Shown here: positions 7,407 through 15,425 of the stretch, one piece after another
Numbering within the stretch: position 1 is the first letter of the stretch
Layout: every line of letters starts with the position of its first letter
Origin: CAMBDR01 sp046597185
GTDB lineage: Bacteria; Pseudomonadota; Gammaproteobacteria; Burkholderiales; Burkholderiaceae_D
DNA: 26,586 nucleotides
Direction of reading: 5' to 3'
Assembly (NCBI GenBank): GCA_046597185.1
Contig: JBKJLF010000104.1
Span: forward strand, 1-26,586
The notes under the pieces: generated by a model
Seen by the model: only the letters and a program-made list of their open reading frames with translations
Told to the model about the DNA's origin: nothing
The model's database searches: none
Position numbers and translations under genes: made by a program

Positions 7407-9170
7407 TCAATGCGCCCACGCCGCTTCAAACTCCTGCGCCGGGGTGGGCACCGAAAAATAATAGCCCTGCAATAAATCACAACCATGATCGGTGCAAAAG
7501 CGCGCTTGCGCCGCCGTTTCCACCCCTTCCGCCACCACCCTTAGTTTTAAAGCCTGGGCAAAGCGGATCATGGCAATCAGCAATTGCTCGCTGCGCTCGT
7601 CCTGCCCGATGGTGGCAATAAAACATTTGTCGATTTTTAGCACATTGATCGGAAAAGCCTGTAAATGTTGCAGCGATGAATAACCGGTGCCAAAATCATC
7701 CAGCGACAAAGTGATATGGCGCGCCGCCAGCGCAGACAGGGTTTGGTTGGCGCTGCTGTGGTCGGCAATCAGGGTGCTTTCGGTAATTTCCAGCCCCACT
7801 TTGTGCGCGCCCAGTTGATGTTGATCCATGGTTTCGGTGACGCAATCGAGTAGCGAACATTCACGCAATTGCACCGCCGAGAGATTAATCGAAATCGCCA
7901 TATCCTTAAATTTGATCGGTTGTTTGGTTTCCCACTGCTTGAATTGTTTGCAGGCATCATCCAACACCCATTTGCCGATTTTGACAATCATGCCATTTTC
8001 TTCGGCCAAAGGAATAAATTCGGTCGGCATTAACAGCCCCAAGCGTGGGTGATGCCAGCGCAGCAGCGCTTCAATCCCACCCAGGCTGTGATCCATGGCA
8101 TTGACTTGCGCCTGGTAATACACCTGAAATTCGCGCCGCTCCAGCGCATAATGTAAATCGCGTTTGATGCTGGCGGCGTGTTCCACCGCGTTATGCAGTT
8201 TTTCACAGTAAAAACGGCTTTGGTTGCGGCCCTCATGTTTGGCGCGGTACATGGCCACATCGGCATGTTTCAATAAATCGTTGGGGTTGTCGGTGTGCTG
8301 GTCATACACCGCAATGCCAATGCTGGTGGTGACGATGAGTTGATGCGTATCCAGCATCACCGGGGTTTGTAGCGCTGCCACCAGGCGGTCCGCCAGCAGG
8401 GCGGCTTGTTCGTCACGTTCCAGATTGGCGGTCAGCACCACAAATTCATCGCCACCGAGGCGACATAAAAAGTCATCATCGCGCACGGTGGTGCTCAGGC
8501 GGCGCGCAATTTCAATCAATAACTGGTCGCCCGCATGGTGCCCGAGGGTGTCGTTGATGCTCTTAAAATCATCCAGATCAAGTAATAGCACCGCCAACGA
8601 CGCATGGTGCCGTTTGGCGCGCGCAATAAAACTGTGCAAAGCCAGTTCAAACCCACGCCGATTGGCCAAGCCGGTTAAGGCATCACATTCGGCCAACTGC
8701 CGTAGTTTCTCATGGCTTTCGCGGATGGTTAATTCCATGCGCTGGTGCAGTTTGGCCTGACGCACCACACTGCACAGGCGTCGCGCGGTGATTTCTTCCA
8801 GCAGTAAAAAGTCGTGCGCGCCCGCTTCAATACATTGTTCTGCCAGCGATTCGTCATCGTCCCGGCTGAACAGAATCAGCGCCGCTTCGGCTGAATTTAT
8901 TAAGCGCAATTGCTGCAGCAAACTGATACCGTCTTGATCGGGTAAGTTGTAATTAATTAAGATTGCATGAAAGCTGGCCGCCGCTATCCGTTGTAAGCCA
9001 TGGTTAGCATGGCTGCTGTGTTCAATTTCGACCTTGAGCGGACTTTGATTCAGGGTGTTTAAAATGGCATGGTAATTAATTTCACTGTTGTCAATAATTA
9101 ACAAGCGTAAGCGAGTCTGCGTTGAAGGACGCATTGCGTAGTTGGCGGTGGGGTTGATTGCGGTATCCAT
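7407..9170 (-). CDS. Degenerate-receiver GGDEF-EAL cyclic-di-GMP protein
   Basis: The 587-aa product has a REC-like domain (about 20-140), GGDEF (about 160-320) and EAL (about 330-585). The phosphoacceptor Asp is replaced by Asn73 (LINYNLPDQDG) and the acidic pair is weakened (IIDNSE), so phosphorylation is not expected. GGDEF is canonical (239-243) with an I-site RDDD (230-233), as expected of a product-inhibited cyclase. EAL keeps EALLRW (367 on), INLSAVQL, LEITES, LDDFGTGYSS, LKIDKCF, AEGVET and QGYYFS, so phosphodiesterase activity is likely. The ATG at 9170 follows AAGGA at good spacing. It lies next to two kinase genes and may take input by protein contact rather than phosphotransfer (inference). 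Confidence 0.92.
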   Translation of the reverse strand: MDTAINPTANYAMRPSTQTRLRLLIIDNSEINYHAILNTLNQSPLKVEIEHSSHANHGLQRIAAASFHAILINYNLPDQDGISLLQQLRLINSAEAALILFSRDDDESLAEQCIEAGAHDFLLLEEITARRLCSVVRQAKLHQRMELTIRESHEKLRQLAECDALTGLANRRGFELALHSFIARAKRHHASLAVLLLDLDDFKSINDTLGHHAGDQLLIEIARRLSTTVRDDDFLCRLGGDEFVVLTANLERDEQAALLADRLVAALQTPVMLDTHQLIVTTSIGIAVYDQHTDNPNDLLKHADVAMYRAKHEGRNQSRFYCEKLHNAVEHAASIKRDLHYALERREFQVYYQAQVNAMDHSLGGIEALLRWHHPRLGLLMPTEFIPLAEENGMIVKIGKWVLDDACKQFKQWETKQPIKFKDMAISINLSAVQLRECSLLDCVTETMDQHQLGAHKVGLEITESTLIADHSSANQTLSALAARHITLSLDDFGTGYSSLQHLQAFPINVLKIDKCFIATIGQDERSEQLLIAMIRFAQALKLRVVAEGVETAAQARFCTDHGCDLLQGYYFSVPTPAQEFEAAWAH

Positions 9171-9208
9171 TGAAACAGTCCTTCAGGCAGCAAATTATTA
9201 ATTGATTT

Positions 9209-9214
9209 ATTGTA
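9209..9214 (-). promoter_or_regulatory. Candidate -10 for the GGDEF-EAL gene
   Basis: TACAAT on the minus strand, about 40 bp before the start codon, in an AT-rich stretch. No convincing -35 is seen at 16-18 bp, so this is weak. Confidence 0.3.
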
Positions 9215-9450
9215 GCGAAATTTTGTTGCTTCAGGCATTTATTTTTTTGATGTTCGGTTTCCTACGGTATCTTTATGGTATTTATGGCAGTATTGCTGGT
9301 TTTATTGCTGTCGGATAATTTGAAAAAGTCGTATTATAGCCTTCAATGGGGGGCAAGGCCATGCCATGCTGTTGTATTTTATCCGATAAATTGCCGCAAG
9401 GGAAATTAAATGGGGCGGCTGTCAGTGCGATTGCCGATGCGAAGCGCTAC

Positions 9451-9516
9451 GCACGCCGCTGCGCACGCCGCTGCACACGCCGCTGCGCACGCCGCTGCGC
9501 ACGCCGCTGCGCACGC
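9451..9516. repeat. 12-bp tandem array, 5.5 copies
   Basis: The unit GCACGCCGCTGC is repeated at 9451, 9463, 9475 (one G to A change), 9487 and 9499, then a partial GCACGC. It starts within two bases of the kinase stop codon (TGA at 9518-9520) on the minus strand. The unit is GC-rich and partly self-complementary, so the transcript could fold; a role in 3'-end formation is only a guess. Confidence 0.93.
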
Positions 9517-9517
9517 A

Positions 9518-11602
9518 TCAGTTGCCGTGGGTACGTAGTAAATTGAATTTTTCCGGCGCAACCATGGGTAGATCGAGCACAAATTCGGTGCCGACTCCCG
9601 GTTCGCTGTTGACCGCAATGCGTGCGCCCAGAATCGCGGTGGTCAGGTTATAGCAAACGTAGAGACCAATACCCGAGCCGCCCCGGCCCATTTTGGTAGT
9701 ATAGAAGGGATCGAAGATTTTCCCCAGCCGCTCGTTGGCAATGCCGTGGCCGTTATCGCTGAAACGCAATTGAACCGATTGCCCGCGCTGCACGGTCGCG
9801 CTAATTTCTATGATGCCCCTTTGCTGCATGCCGTCAAAACCATGCAGCAGCGTGTTGGATAAGAAATGGCCGAGGATTAAATCCAGTACGCCGGGGTAAC
9901 TCTCCATGCTCAAATCCGCTGCAATATCGACGCAGATTCGATGCGCGCAGTGTTCCAGTTGTGGCTGAAAATGGGCTAGCACATTGTGTATCACGTCCCT
10001 GAGCAAAAAGCTGCGCCGTCGATCATTGGTTTGATCTGCCGACAGATCCATGCTGGTGCTTAAATAGTGTTGAATCGTCTTAATCTGAAAATCATCTGTT
10101 GGTTGTAACAGTTTATCGAAAAAGGTTTGCAGTGTCGGGTCTTGTTGCAGCAGTGCGTTTGCCTGTTTGCGCAGCCGCCTAAGGTTGCCATCCAGCGCCA
10201 GTTCGTGCAGGGTGTTCAGTTCGCGCAAGGGCGGTAGTTTCAGCGCGGCGCGGGGCTGCTCGGCAACGGCAGTAGCCAGCACAAGGGGCGCGGCCACGCC
10301 GCTCTGGCGTGGACTTTGCAGCGTGTTGGCTCCCTGCATGCTGGCCATGAAACCAAAACCAAAGCAACTGCCTTTGCCGCTCTGGCTGTTAACCGTTATG
10401 TCGCCACCCATCAGGCGCACCAGGCGGCGGCTGATGGCCAAGCCCAAACCGGTATTGGCGGCGCGCCGCTGCCCTGATCCAAGTTGCTCAAACGCGGCAA
10501 AGATCAGTTCATATTGCGCCGCATCAATTCCGCGCCCGGTGTCGGTGACTTCAAAGCGGAGCGTGATGGGTGCATTTTGAGGGTCGCTTATTGGCTGCAT
10601 TATTGGCTGCATTATTGGCTCCTGCTGCGCAGCCAGGCATTGCACCTTCAGGCTGATTTGGCCCTGATCGGTAAATTTCACGGCATTGGAGAGCAGTTTG
10701 AGCAGCACCTGGCGCAGGCGTTTTTCATCGAGCATGATCAGTTTGTCAGGGTAGGGCTGAATATCGAGCACAAATGTCAGATCTTTTTCTTTGGCCTCCC
10801 CACGAATGATGTCGGCGACGGTGGTAAGCAGGTTGGGTAAATTTACGGGGCTTAGCACCAGTTCGAGCTTACCGGCTTCGATTTTGGAGATATCGACCAG
10901 ATCGTTGACCAGGCTCAGCAAATGTTCGCCGCTACGCAGGATGGCGCTCACGTCCGCCCGCTGGCGTGGGTTGAGGGAGGTATCGTGCTGCAATAATTGG
11001 GCATAACCGAGTACTGCGTTGAGTGGGGTGCGCAGTTCATGCCCCATACTGGAGAAGAAGGTGGTTTTGTTTTGTGTCGCGGTGCGTTCCTGTTCGGCTT
11101 GTGCCGTTGCCGATTCCCGTGCCAGCAGGGTTTGTTCCTGCTCCGCTTGCGATGGCCGTAATGTGCTTTGCTCGGCCTGCAAACGCGCATACAGCCGGGC
11201 ATTTTCAGCGACAAATTCGCTCAGTTGGTGCAGTGGACGGCGCGCAAACCAGTTCGCCACAAACAAAAAAATCGAATATAGCGCCATGGTTTTGAGCAGC
11301 GTAATTGCCAGTGGCAACAACAAACCATCACCGGGCTGGTTGGCGTCGGTAAGGCTGAACTCGATGCCGCTGACGACGACAGTAACGGCAAAGTAGCAAG
11401 AAAAAATAGTTCTCAATAATCGTGTTGTGAGCGCGTTAAATTCTTCATTGGGCAGATAAGGCCGGGGCGCTTGCTGCGTTTGCCCCTGCTGCGGGGGAAG
11501 GTCGGACAATTTTTTCATGTTCATCTCGGCGGTGAGCGGCGGTGCCTGCATGGGAGTAGAAAATGCATTGACATCCTTTGAAGTATTCTCCAATTGATGC
11601 AT
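9518..11602 (-). CDS. Sensor histidine kinase with two HATPase domains
   Basis: A 694-aa product if the first ATG (11602) is used; no start has a good ribosome site, and ATGs within the next 30 codons are alternatives. Two membrane helices (about 62-82 and 93-118) are followed by a Gln/Glu/Ala-rich coiled coil (about 130-180). A complete kinase core follows: HisKA with His188 (SSMGHELRTPLNAVLGYAQ), N-box Asn307 (LLSNAVKF), DTGRGI and NTGLGLAISRRLV. After a linker comes a segment, LRELNTLHELALDGNLRRLR to DDFQIKTIQHYL (about 459-514), of the type that usually follows a receiver domain in hybrid kinases; no receiver is present. The C-terminus is a second kinase-like unit (about 530-680) with Asn583 (LSNTLLHGF), DNGHGI, FDPFYTTK and GSGIGLYVC but no His-box. 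The signal sensed is unknown. Confidence 0.88.
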   Translation of the reverse strand: MHQLENTSKDVNAFSTPMQAPPLTAEMNMKKLSDLPPQQGQTQQAPRPYLPNEEFNALTTRLLRTIFSCYFAVTVVVSGIEFSLTDANQPGDGLLLPLAITLLKTMALYSIFLFVANWFARRPLHQLSEFVAENARLYARLQAEQSTLRPSQAEQEQTLLARESATAQAEQERTATQNKTTFFSSMGHELRTPLNAVLGYAQLLQHDTSLNPRQRADVSAILRSGEHLLSLVNDLVDISKIEAGKLELVLSPVNLPNLLTTVADIIRGEAKEKDLTFVLDIQPYPDKLIMLDEKRLRQVLLKLLSNAVKFTDQGQISLKVQCLAAQQEPIMQPIMQPISDPQNAPITLRFEVTDTGRGIDAAQYELIFAAFEQLGSGQRRAANTGLGLAISRRLVRLMGGDITVNSQSGKGSCFGFGFMASMQGANTLQSPRQSGVAAPLVLATAVAEQPRAALKLPPLRELNTLHELALDGNLRRLRKQANALLQQDPTLQTFFDKLLQPTDDFQIKTIQHYLSTSMDLSADQTNDRRRSFLLRDVIHNVLAHFQPQLEHCAHRICVDIAADLSMESYPGVLDLILGHFLSNTLLHGFDGMQQRGIIEISATVQRGQSVQLRFSDNGHGIANERLGKIFDPFYTTKMGRGGSGIGLYVCYNLTTAILGARIAVNSEPGVGTEFVLDLPMVAPEKFNLLRTHGN
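10590..10620. repeat. 12-bp tandem repeat in the first HATPase domain
   Basis: ATTGGCTGCATT is repeated about 2.6 times. On the minus strand it encodes IMQPIMQPIS, an insertion in a surface loop just before the D-box of the first ATPase domain. Confidence 0.85.
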
Positions 11603-11939
11603 TTGCACAAGCAAAGAATGGTGATTTTAACGCAGGACAAGGGTGTGGTTTTTTAATTGAGTCAGCTTTGCAAGCAAATATTGAGCGTATTATCATCAAT
11701 GCAAAAATTGCGCGTGTTGATTTGCTACGTGGGGCCGGGAATGGCGCAGGCATGCAGCAATTTGGGCTGCTGATTAGTGTCAATCAGTGCAAATTGCCGT
11801 TGTTTTTTATGGCGGGTATTTGATTATGCCGCTGGCAGCGAATCCAGAAAAATCGCCAGGCTTTGGTTGTGCTGGCGGCAGCATTTCAAGTTTGCCGCCC
11901 ATGGTTTGTTTTTGCGGGATTTTGGCAGTGGGGCGGCCA
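11603..11939. other. Region without a recognised intact gene
   Basis: About 340 bp between the kinase start and the broken AAA ATPase gene. The right third (about 11810-11939) may be the frameshifted C-terminal tail of the ATPase gene. The rest has short frames on both strands that I do not recognise. The kinase promoter should lie here, but no clear -35/-10 pair was seen. Confidence 0.5.
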
Positions 11940-12878
11940 GTTGACAAACAGGCGCAGCTCGTCGTCGTCCAGATTCAAACCATCCAGTACTGCCGGGTTG
12001 TGGGTGGTTAAAATCACTTGCTTGTCGTTTTCTTTGGATAGTTACACCAATTCCGAGGTGAGTTTTTCGCACAGTTTGGGGTTGAGTGATGCGTCGATAT
12101 TGTCGATGGCGAAAAATTTGGGTGTCAGGTCGGTGCTGAACAGGGCGAAATAAAATAGCAGGAAGAAAAAGCCTTCGTTGGCGCTGCGGTGGTCGAAAAA
12201 CTGTTTGTCGGCCGTTAAATGACGGTCGATGATATCGAGCCGCCCATCGGCTTCGCCTGCGCGTATCTGGAAGTCTTCAAACCAGTCGAGCAGGTGCATG
12301 CGCTCTTTGGTTTTGTTCAGGCCGCCGAAATTCTCTTCGTCAAGCACGCCCAATAGTTTTAATAGTCCTTCGCCATTGATGCCGAGCGGTTCGATTTGGC
12401 CTTCGCGTTGGAAGGTGCGCAGTGAGGTGTTTTCGGGGGAGTAGATGACGAAGTCAGCCAAATGTTCAGCAGCTTCTTCATACATTGCAGCTAAGTCCGC
12501 CATACGACGGTAGTTTGTCGTATTTTTGCCGTAGTCGTGGGTTAACGTCCATTTTGCATATGGGCGATTATCATTATGCAACTCCCATCCAATGAGGTCT
12601 TCATCCATCTTGGCATGAAGCAGAATCGGCGCTAATGCATTCGCAGCATCAAACCCGGTCCGCATCCACTCCGGCTTGGTTGTCCTGATGCCGCGTGAAG
12701 TTAAAAACTCATTGTCCAGTTTTCCAGCAGAGGCGGCAGCCGCCAACGCAATCGCCTCCAAAATATTGCTCTTACCCGCCCCATTCTCACCAATAAACAC
12801 ATTTACCCGCCCCAATTCCAGGCGCAGTTTTTCTATCGATTTGTAGTTTTGAATTTCGATTTCGGTAATCACAATCAA
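11940..12878 (-). pseudogene. AAA-family ATPase (RecF/OLD-like), interrupted by a stop codon
   Basis: The ATG at 12878 opens a protein with IEIQNYKSIEKLRLELG and Walker A GENGAGKSN (about 30-38). Further in come FVIYSPENTSLRTF, GEGLLKLL and a Walker-B-like FFAIDNIDASLNPKL, typical of stand-alone AAA_21/OLD-like ATPases. Translation stops at a TAA (12042-12044) after TSELV. The same frame then continues with LSKENDKQVILTTHNPAVLDG and DDDELRLFV, the expected conserved H-motif region, down to about 11940, where homology leaves the frame. A nonsense mutation and probably a later frameshift have therefore broken the gene. The 278-aa product lacks the switch His motif and should not work as an ATPase. 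Stand-alone members are often phage-defence proteins; that role here is inference. Confidence 0.8.
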
Positions 12879-13094
12879 TCCAGTCGGGCAAGGGTAAGTG
12901 GTCGGATGGCGGTAATATGCAAGGGCAATTGTACTGCATTCCCCGTGCCGTATCAGCTTATGTGCTTCGGATCAGGTGCTTTATAGTAAAATTGTTTGGG
13001 TCTAAAAATTGAATCACGGTGTAGGGTGTTGCTAATGAGTAATAATGCATGGCAGCCGGATTCCAGCACAGGCCGCGTACTGGTAGCAACCCTG

Positions 13095-13123
13095 TTGGCG
13101 GTGATGAAGGGCTGTGTTAAAAT
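13095..13123 (+). promoter_or_regulatory. Promoter for the NPYAPP membrane protein
   Basis: TTGGCG (13095-13100) and TAAAAT (13118-13123) are spaced by 17 bp, with a likely start near 13130, about 25 bp before the ATG at 13155. It supports 13155 as the start rather than the longer upstream frame. Confidence 0.5.
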
Positions 13124-13154
13124 CGGTTTTTTTACCCCGGATCAAGAAGAAAAC

Positions 13155-13697
13155 ATGGATAAGGATATCAACCCGTATGCACCGCCAACGGCCTCTTTGA
13201 AAGAGGCGGGTATTGAAGATTATTGGGCGGAAGGTAAAATACTGGTCGTGCGGCAGGATGATTGCTTGCCGGAGCGCTGTGTAAAATGTAATGAACCAGC
13301 GTTGTTGCCGATTAAAGCGCGCACTTTGTATTACCATCATTGGGCCTGGTATTTGCTGATCCTGTTGAATATCATTATTTATGCGGTGCTGGCATTGATC
13401 GTGCGCAAGAAAGTCATTGTGTATCCCGGTTTATGCGCCAAACATCGCACCGAGCGCTTGCTGGCTTTGTGGATTGGATTGCCGATCTTCCTGGGCAGTA
13501 TATTTTGGTTGATTGCTGCCATTTTCAATAGCAGCGTGCTGCAAATTGGCGCATCCATTGTGTTGGTGGTGGTGAGCTTTATTTTCGGCGTACTGCGTGC
13601 CCGCTTGTTGGTGCCGATCAAGGTGAATGATCAGTATGTGCGGCTCAGGGGGGCTGGCAAGGCGTTTTTGGATAGCTTGCCACAGCAGCATAAATGA
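13155..13697 (+). CDS. NPYAPP-motif membrane protein of unknown function
   Basis: The 180-aa product begins MDKDINPYAPPTA, the NPYAPP leader common in small bacterial membrane proteins. A short soluble region with a CVKC pair follows, then a hydrophobic pair (about 65-88) and another pair (about 105-145), giving three or four membrane helices. A C-terminal cytoplasmic tail reads VRLRGAGKAFLDSLP, resembling tails where a membrane domain precedes a conserved 'G.G..FL..LP' end. The frame is open further upstream, but the AAGAAGA ribosome site and the promoter at 13095-13123 point to 13155. The protein looks intact. Its function is unknown; the two cysteines could bind metal. It ends 36 bp before the Vat-like fragment. 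Confidence 0.75.
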   Translation: MDKDINPYAPPTASLKEAGIEDYWAEGKILVVRQDDCLPERCVKCNEPALLPIKARTLYYHHWAWYLLILLNIIIYAVLALIVRKKVIVYPGLCAKHRTERLLALWIGLPIFLGSIFWLIAAIFNSSVLQIGASIVLVVVSFIFGVLRARLLVPIKVNDQYVRLRGAGKAFLDSLPQQHK

Positions 13698-13733
13698 GCA
13701 GATTAAATTTCGGATGCAAAAAAAGGAACCCAC

Positions 13734-14021
13734 GTGAACGGCCCGAATCCCCTTGCCCCGCATCCGATGGCGGGTTTTCCGCAGGTGTGTTTTATCAAGA
13801 ACACGGTCAAGAATCCCAATATCATCATTGGCGATACCACCTATTACGACGACCCGGAAGATGCCGAAAACTTTGAACGCAATGTTTTATATCATTTTCC
13901 ATTCATTGGTGACCGCCTGATCATTGGCAAGTTTTGCGCCTTGGCGCGCGGTGTGAAGTTCATTATGAACGGGGCCAACCATAAGATCGATGGTATTTCC
14001 ACTTATCCATTCTATAAATAA
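13734..14021 (+). pseudogene. Vat/CatB-like xenobiotic acetyltransferase, 3' end lost
   Basis: GTG 13734 follows AAGGA and opens a close match to the N-terminal 93 residues of the hexapeptide-repeat acetyltransferases that inactivate streptogramins or chloramphenicol. The match includes MNGPNP, GFPQVCFIKNTVKNPNI, IGDTTYYDDPEDAENFERNV, LYHFPFIGDRLIIGKFC and FIMNGANHKIDG. Members are about 210 residues with a catalytic His and most of the left-handed beta-helix further downstream. Here the sequence leaves the family after STYPF and ends two codons later, at the junction with the TIR-STAND gene, so the active site is absent. The upstream control region looks intact, suggesting recent loss. Good for family, and for inactivity. 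Confidence 0.85.
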
Positions 14022-15263
14022 CGCTTCGGTCAAACCCGCAATCACGGGCTCTTGCAACAGCGCGCCTATGCATTCGCCACTGGCCGGGCGGTCAAACAGG
14101 CCCAGCAGTTTCAACAGCGCCACGCCCGCAGGTACGGCGAGGCGCGTGAGCGGGTGTTCCGGCGCGGTGGTGCGCCAAAAGGCTTTCAAATCCGGGATAG
14201 AATAACGCGTCGTCAACACGCACAGCCCCAGGCTGTGGCTGGCCAGACTGCGCAGCAGTTGTGCCAACGCACCATCCCGCAGTTCGCCCGCCATCGCCGC
14301 CGTGGGTGCGTATTGCAAGGGTTCCAGCCCGTCCAGCAGCAGCAACACCCGCTGCGCCCCCACCACTTGCGCCAGTTGGCGCGCCTTGTCCATCCCGCTT
14401 TGGTTGGATGCGGCCAGTTCCGCTTCACCAAAAAATCGCAAAGCCGCATCGATAAACAACTCTGACGACGCCGCCACGTGCTGCTCGCTGCCCTGGCTAT
14501 AAAACGACCAGGCAAACACCGCTTCGCAGCCCGGCCAGTCTTGCGCTGCCAAATCCAGCACCCAGCGCGCCAGCAACGCGGTTTTGCCTTCGCCGCCCAG
14601 CGCCACCAGGCTGATGATGTGGGCGCGATTGGCCGCACCGGGCGAGGTGCTGGCCGTTGCCTGTTGCCATGCGGCGCTCAGCATTGCGGTTTCCGTTTCG
14701 CGGCCAAGCAATTGCTCCGGCGCGTAGCGGGTGATGCGGTCGATGTCGGTTTTGATTGCTGGCGATGATGAAGGTGATGGTGATGCCGATGACGGCGGCG
14801 CTAACGGTGGTGCAGCCTGGACAGCTTGCGCCAATGTGGCCCCGGCCAGCGCCGTGCGCGCCTGCTCGCAAGCTTCCAGCAACACCCGGTAAGCCTGCTC
14901 TTGATTGCCGCGCCAATCCACATATGTAAACTGCGGCAGCGAACCCGGTATCGTCGCATCGGTCAGCAGCAAAGGAATAAACCGCCGCTGTTTATTGAGC
15001 GGATCACGAAAGCGAAAGGTCTGGCTCTCCAGGGTCGCCCAATCCGAGGCAAACGCCTGCGCCGCCATGCATAAAACCAGCACCGTCGAATATTCCAGCC
15101 CCGCTTCAATCTGGTGCGGCATCGAATCACCAACCCGTATCACCCATTCATCAAACCAAACCTTCAGCCCGTCCCGGCGCAAGCGTTCCGCCAAGGCGCG
15201 CACCACGGTTTTGTCGTGTGAACTGTAGCTCAGAAAAACATCGTATTGATCCGTTTGCCCCAT
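13887..15263 (-). pseudogene. TIR-STAND NTPase defence protein, C-terminus lost
   Basis: The ATG at 15263 opens a TIR domain (about 6-100: YDVFLSYSSHDK, LKVWFDEW, WATLE with candidate catalytic Glu79). A Pro/Ser linker (about 150-170) leads to a STAND/NB-ARC-like NTPase with P-loop ALGGEGKT (about 221-228), Walker B VLLLLDGLEP (Asp311) and a sensor-1-like VLTTRYSIPD. TIR domains of this class degrade NAD+ or make nucleotide signals on activation, and the missing C-terminus normally holds TPR-like sensor repeats. Homology ends near TEALF (about residue 417). The final 41 codons (13887-14020) are the antisense of the Vat fragment and not protein-like. A deletion has thus removed the sensor; the truncated protein could be dead or deregulated. 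The gene points away from the DUF3037 gene region's 3' end. Confidence 0.82.
14010..14024. other. Deletion junction shared by two truncated genes
   Basis: The plus-strand Vat-like gene and the minus-strand TIR-STAND gene both lose homology within this short interval. No inverted repeat, target duplication or integrase is visible, so a simple deletion joining the two 3' regions is the easiest reading. The exact base is uncertain by several positions. Confidence 0.6.
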
Positions 15264-15425
15264 TGCCTGGTCCCGCCTTGGCTTAAGTTTTGCTTAACCT
15301 GCCTGGCATACCCGCGAAACCCGCATTTTATGTCTGGTCGTGGTCAGCCCATGAGCAAATTGCCACCTGGTTTGTTAATTTTTCTTGTGGTATGACGATA
15401 CCAGGAGCATAAAACAAGGCGGCAA

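Larger units (their letters stand above)
9171..9517. other. Intergenic stretch without a recognised gene
   Basis: About 350 bp between two minus-strand genes. The right part is the 12-bp repeat array abutting the stop of the two-ATPase kinase gene. The left part is AT-rich and holds the leader and likely promoter of the GGDEF-EAL gene. Small Arg/Cys- or Ala-rich frames across the array are repeat translations, not genes. Confidence 0.7.

Noticed and set aside
9451..9516. Possible CRISPR array
   Set aside because: Repeats are contiguous 12-bp units without spacers, and no cas genes are present.
9346..9618. Arg/Cys-rich (plus) and Ala/Cys-rich (minus) short frames
   Set aside because: They are translations of the 12-bp tandem array and of the opposite strand of the kinase gene.
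11578..11823. 81-codon plus-strand frame with GDFNAGQGCGFLIESALQANIE
   Set aside because: Regular-looking, but no ribosome site, no known family, and it overlaps the kinase 5' end; not supported as a gene.
15389..15404. TGGTAT-GACG-ATACCA dyad downstream of the DUF3037 gene
   Set aside because: No T-tract on either side in the right direction, so not called a terminator; too short to call an operator.
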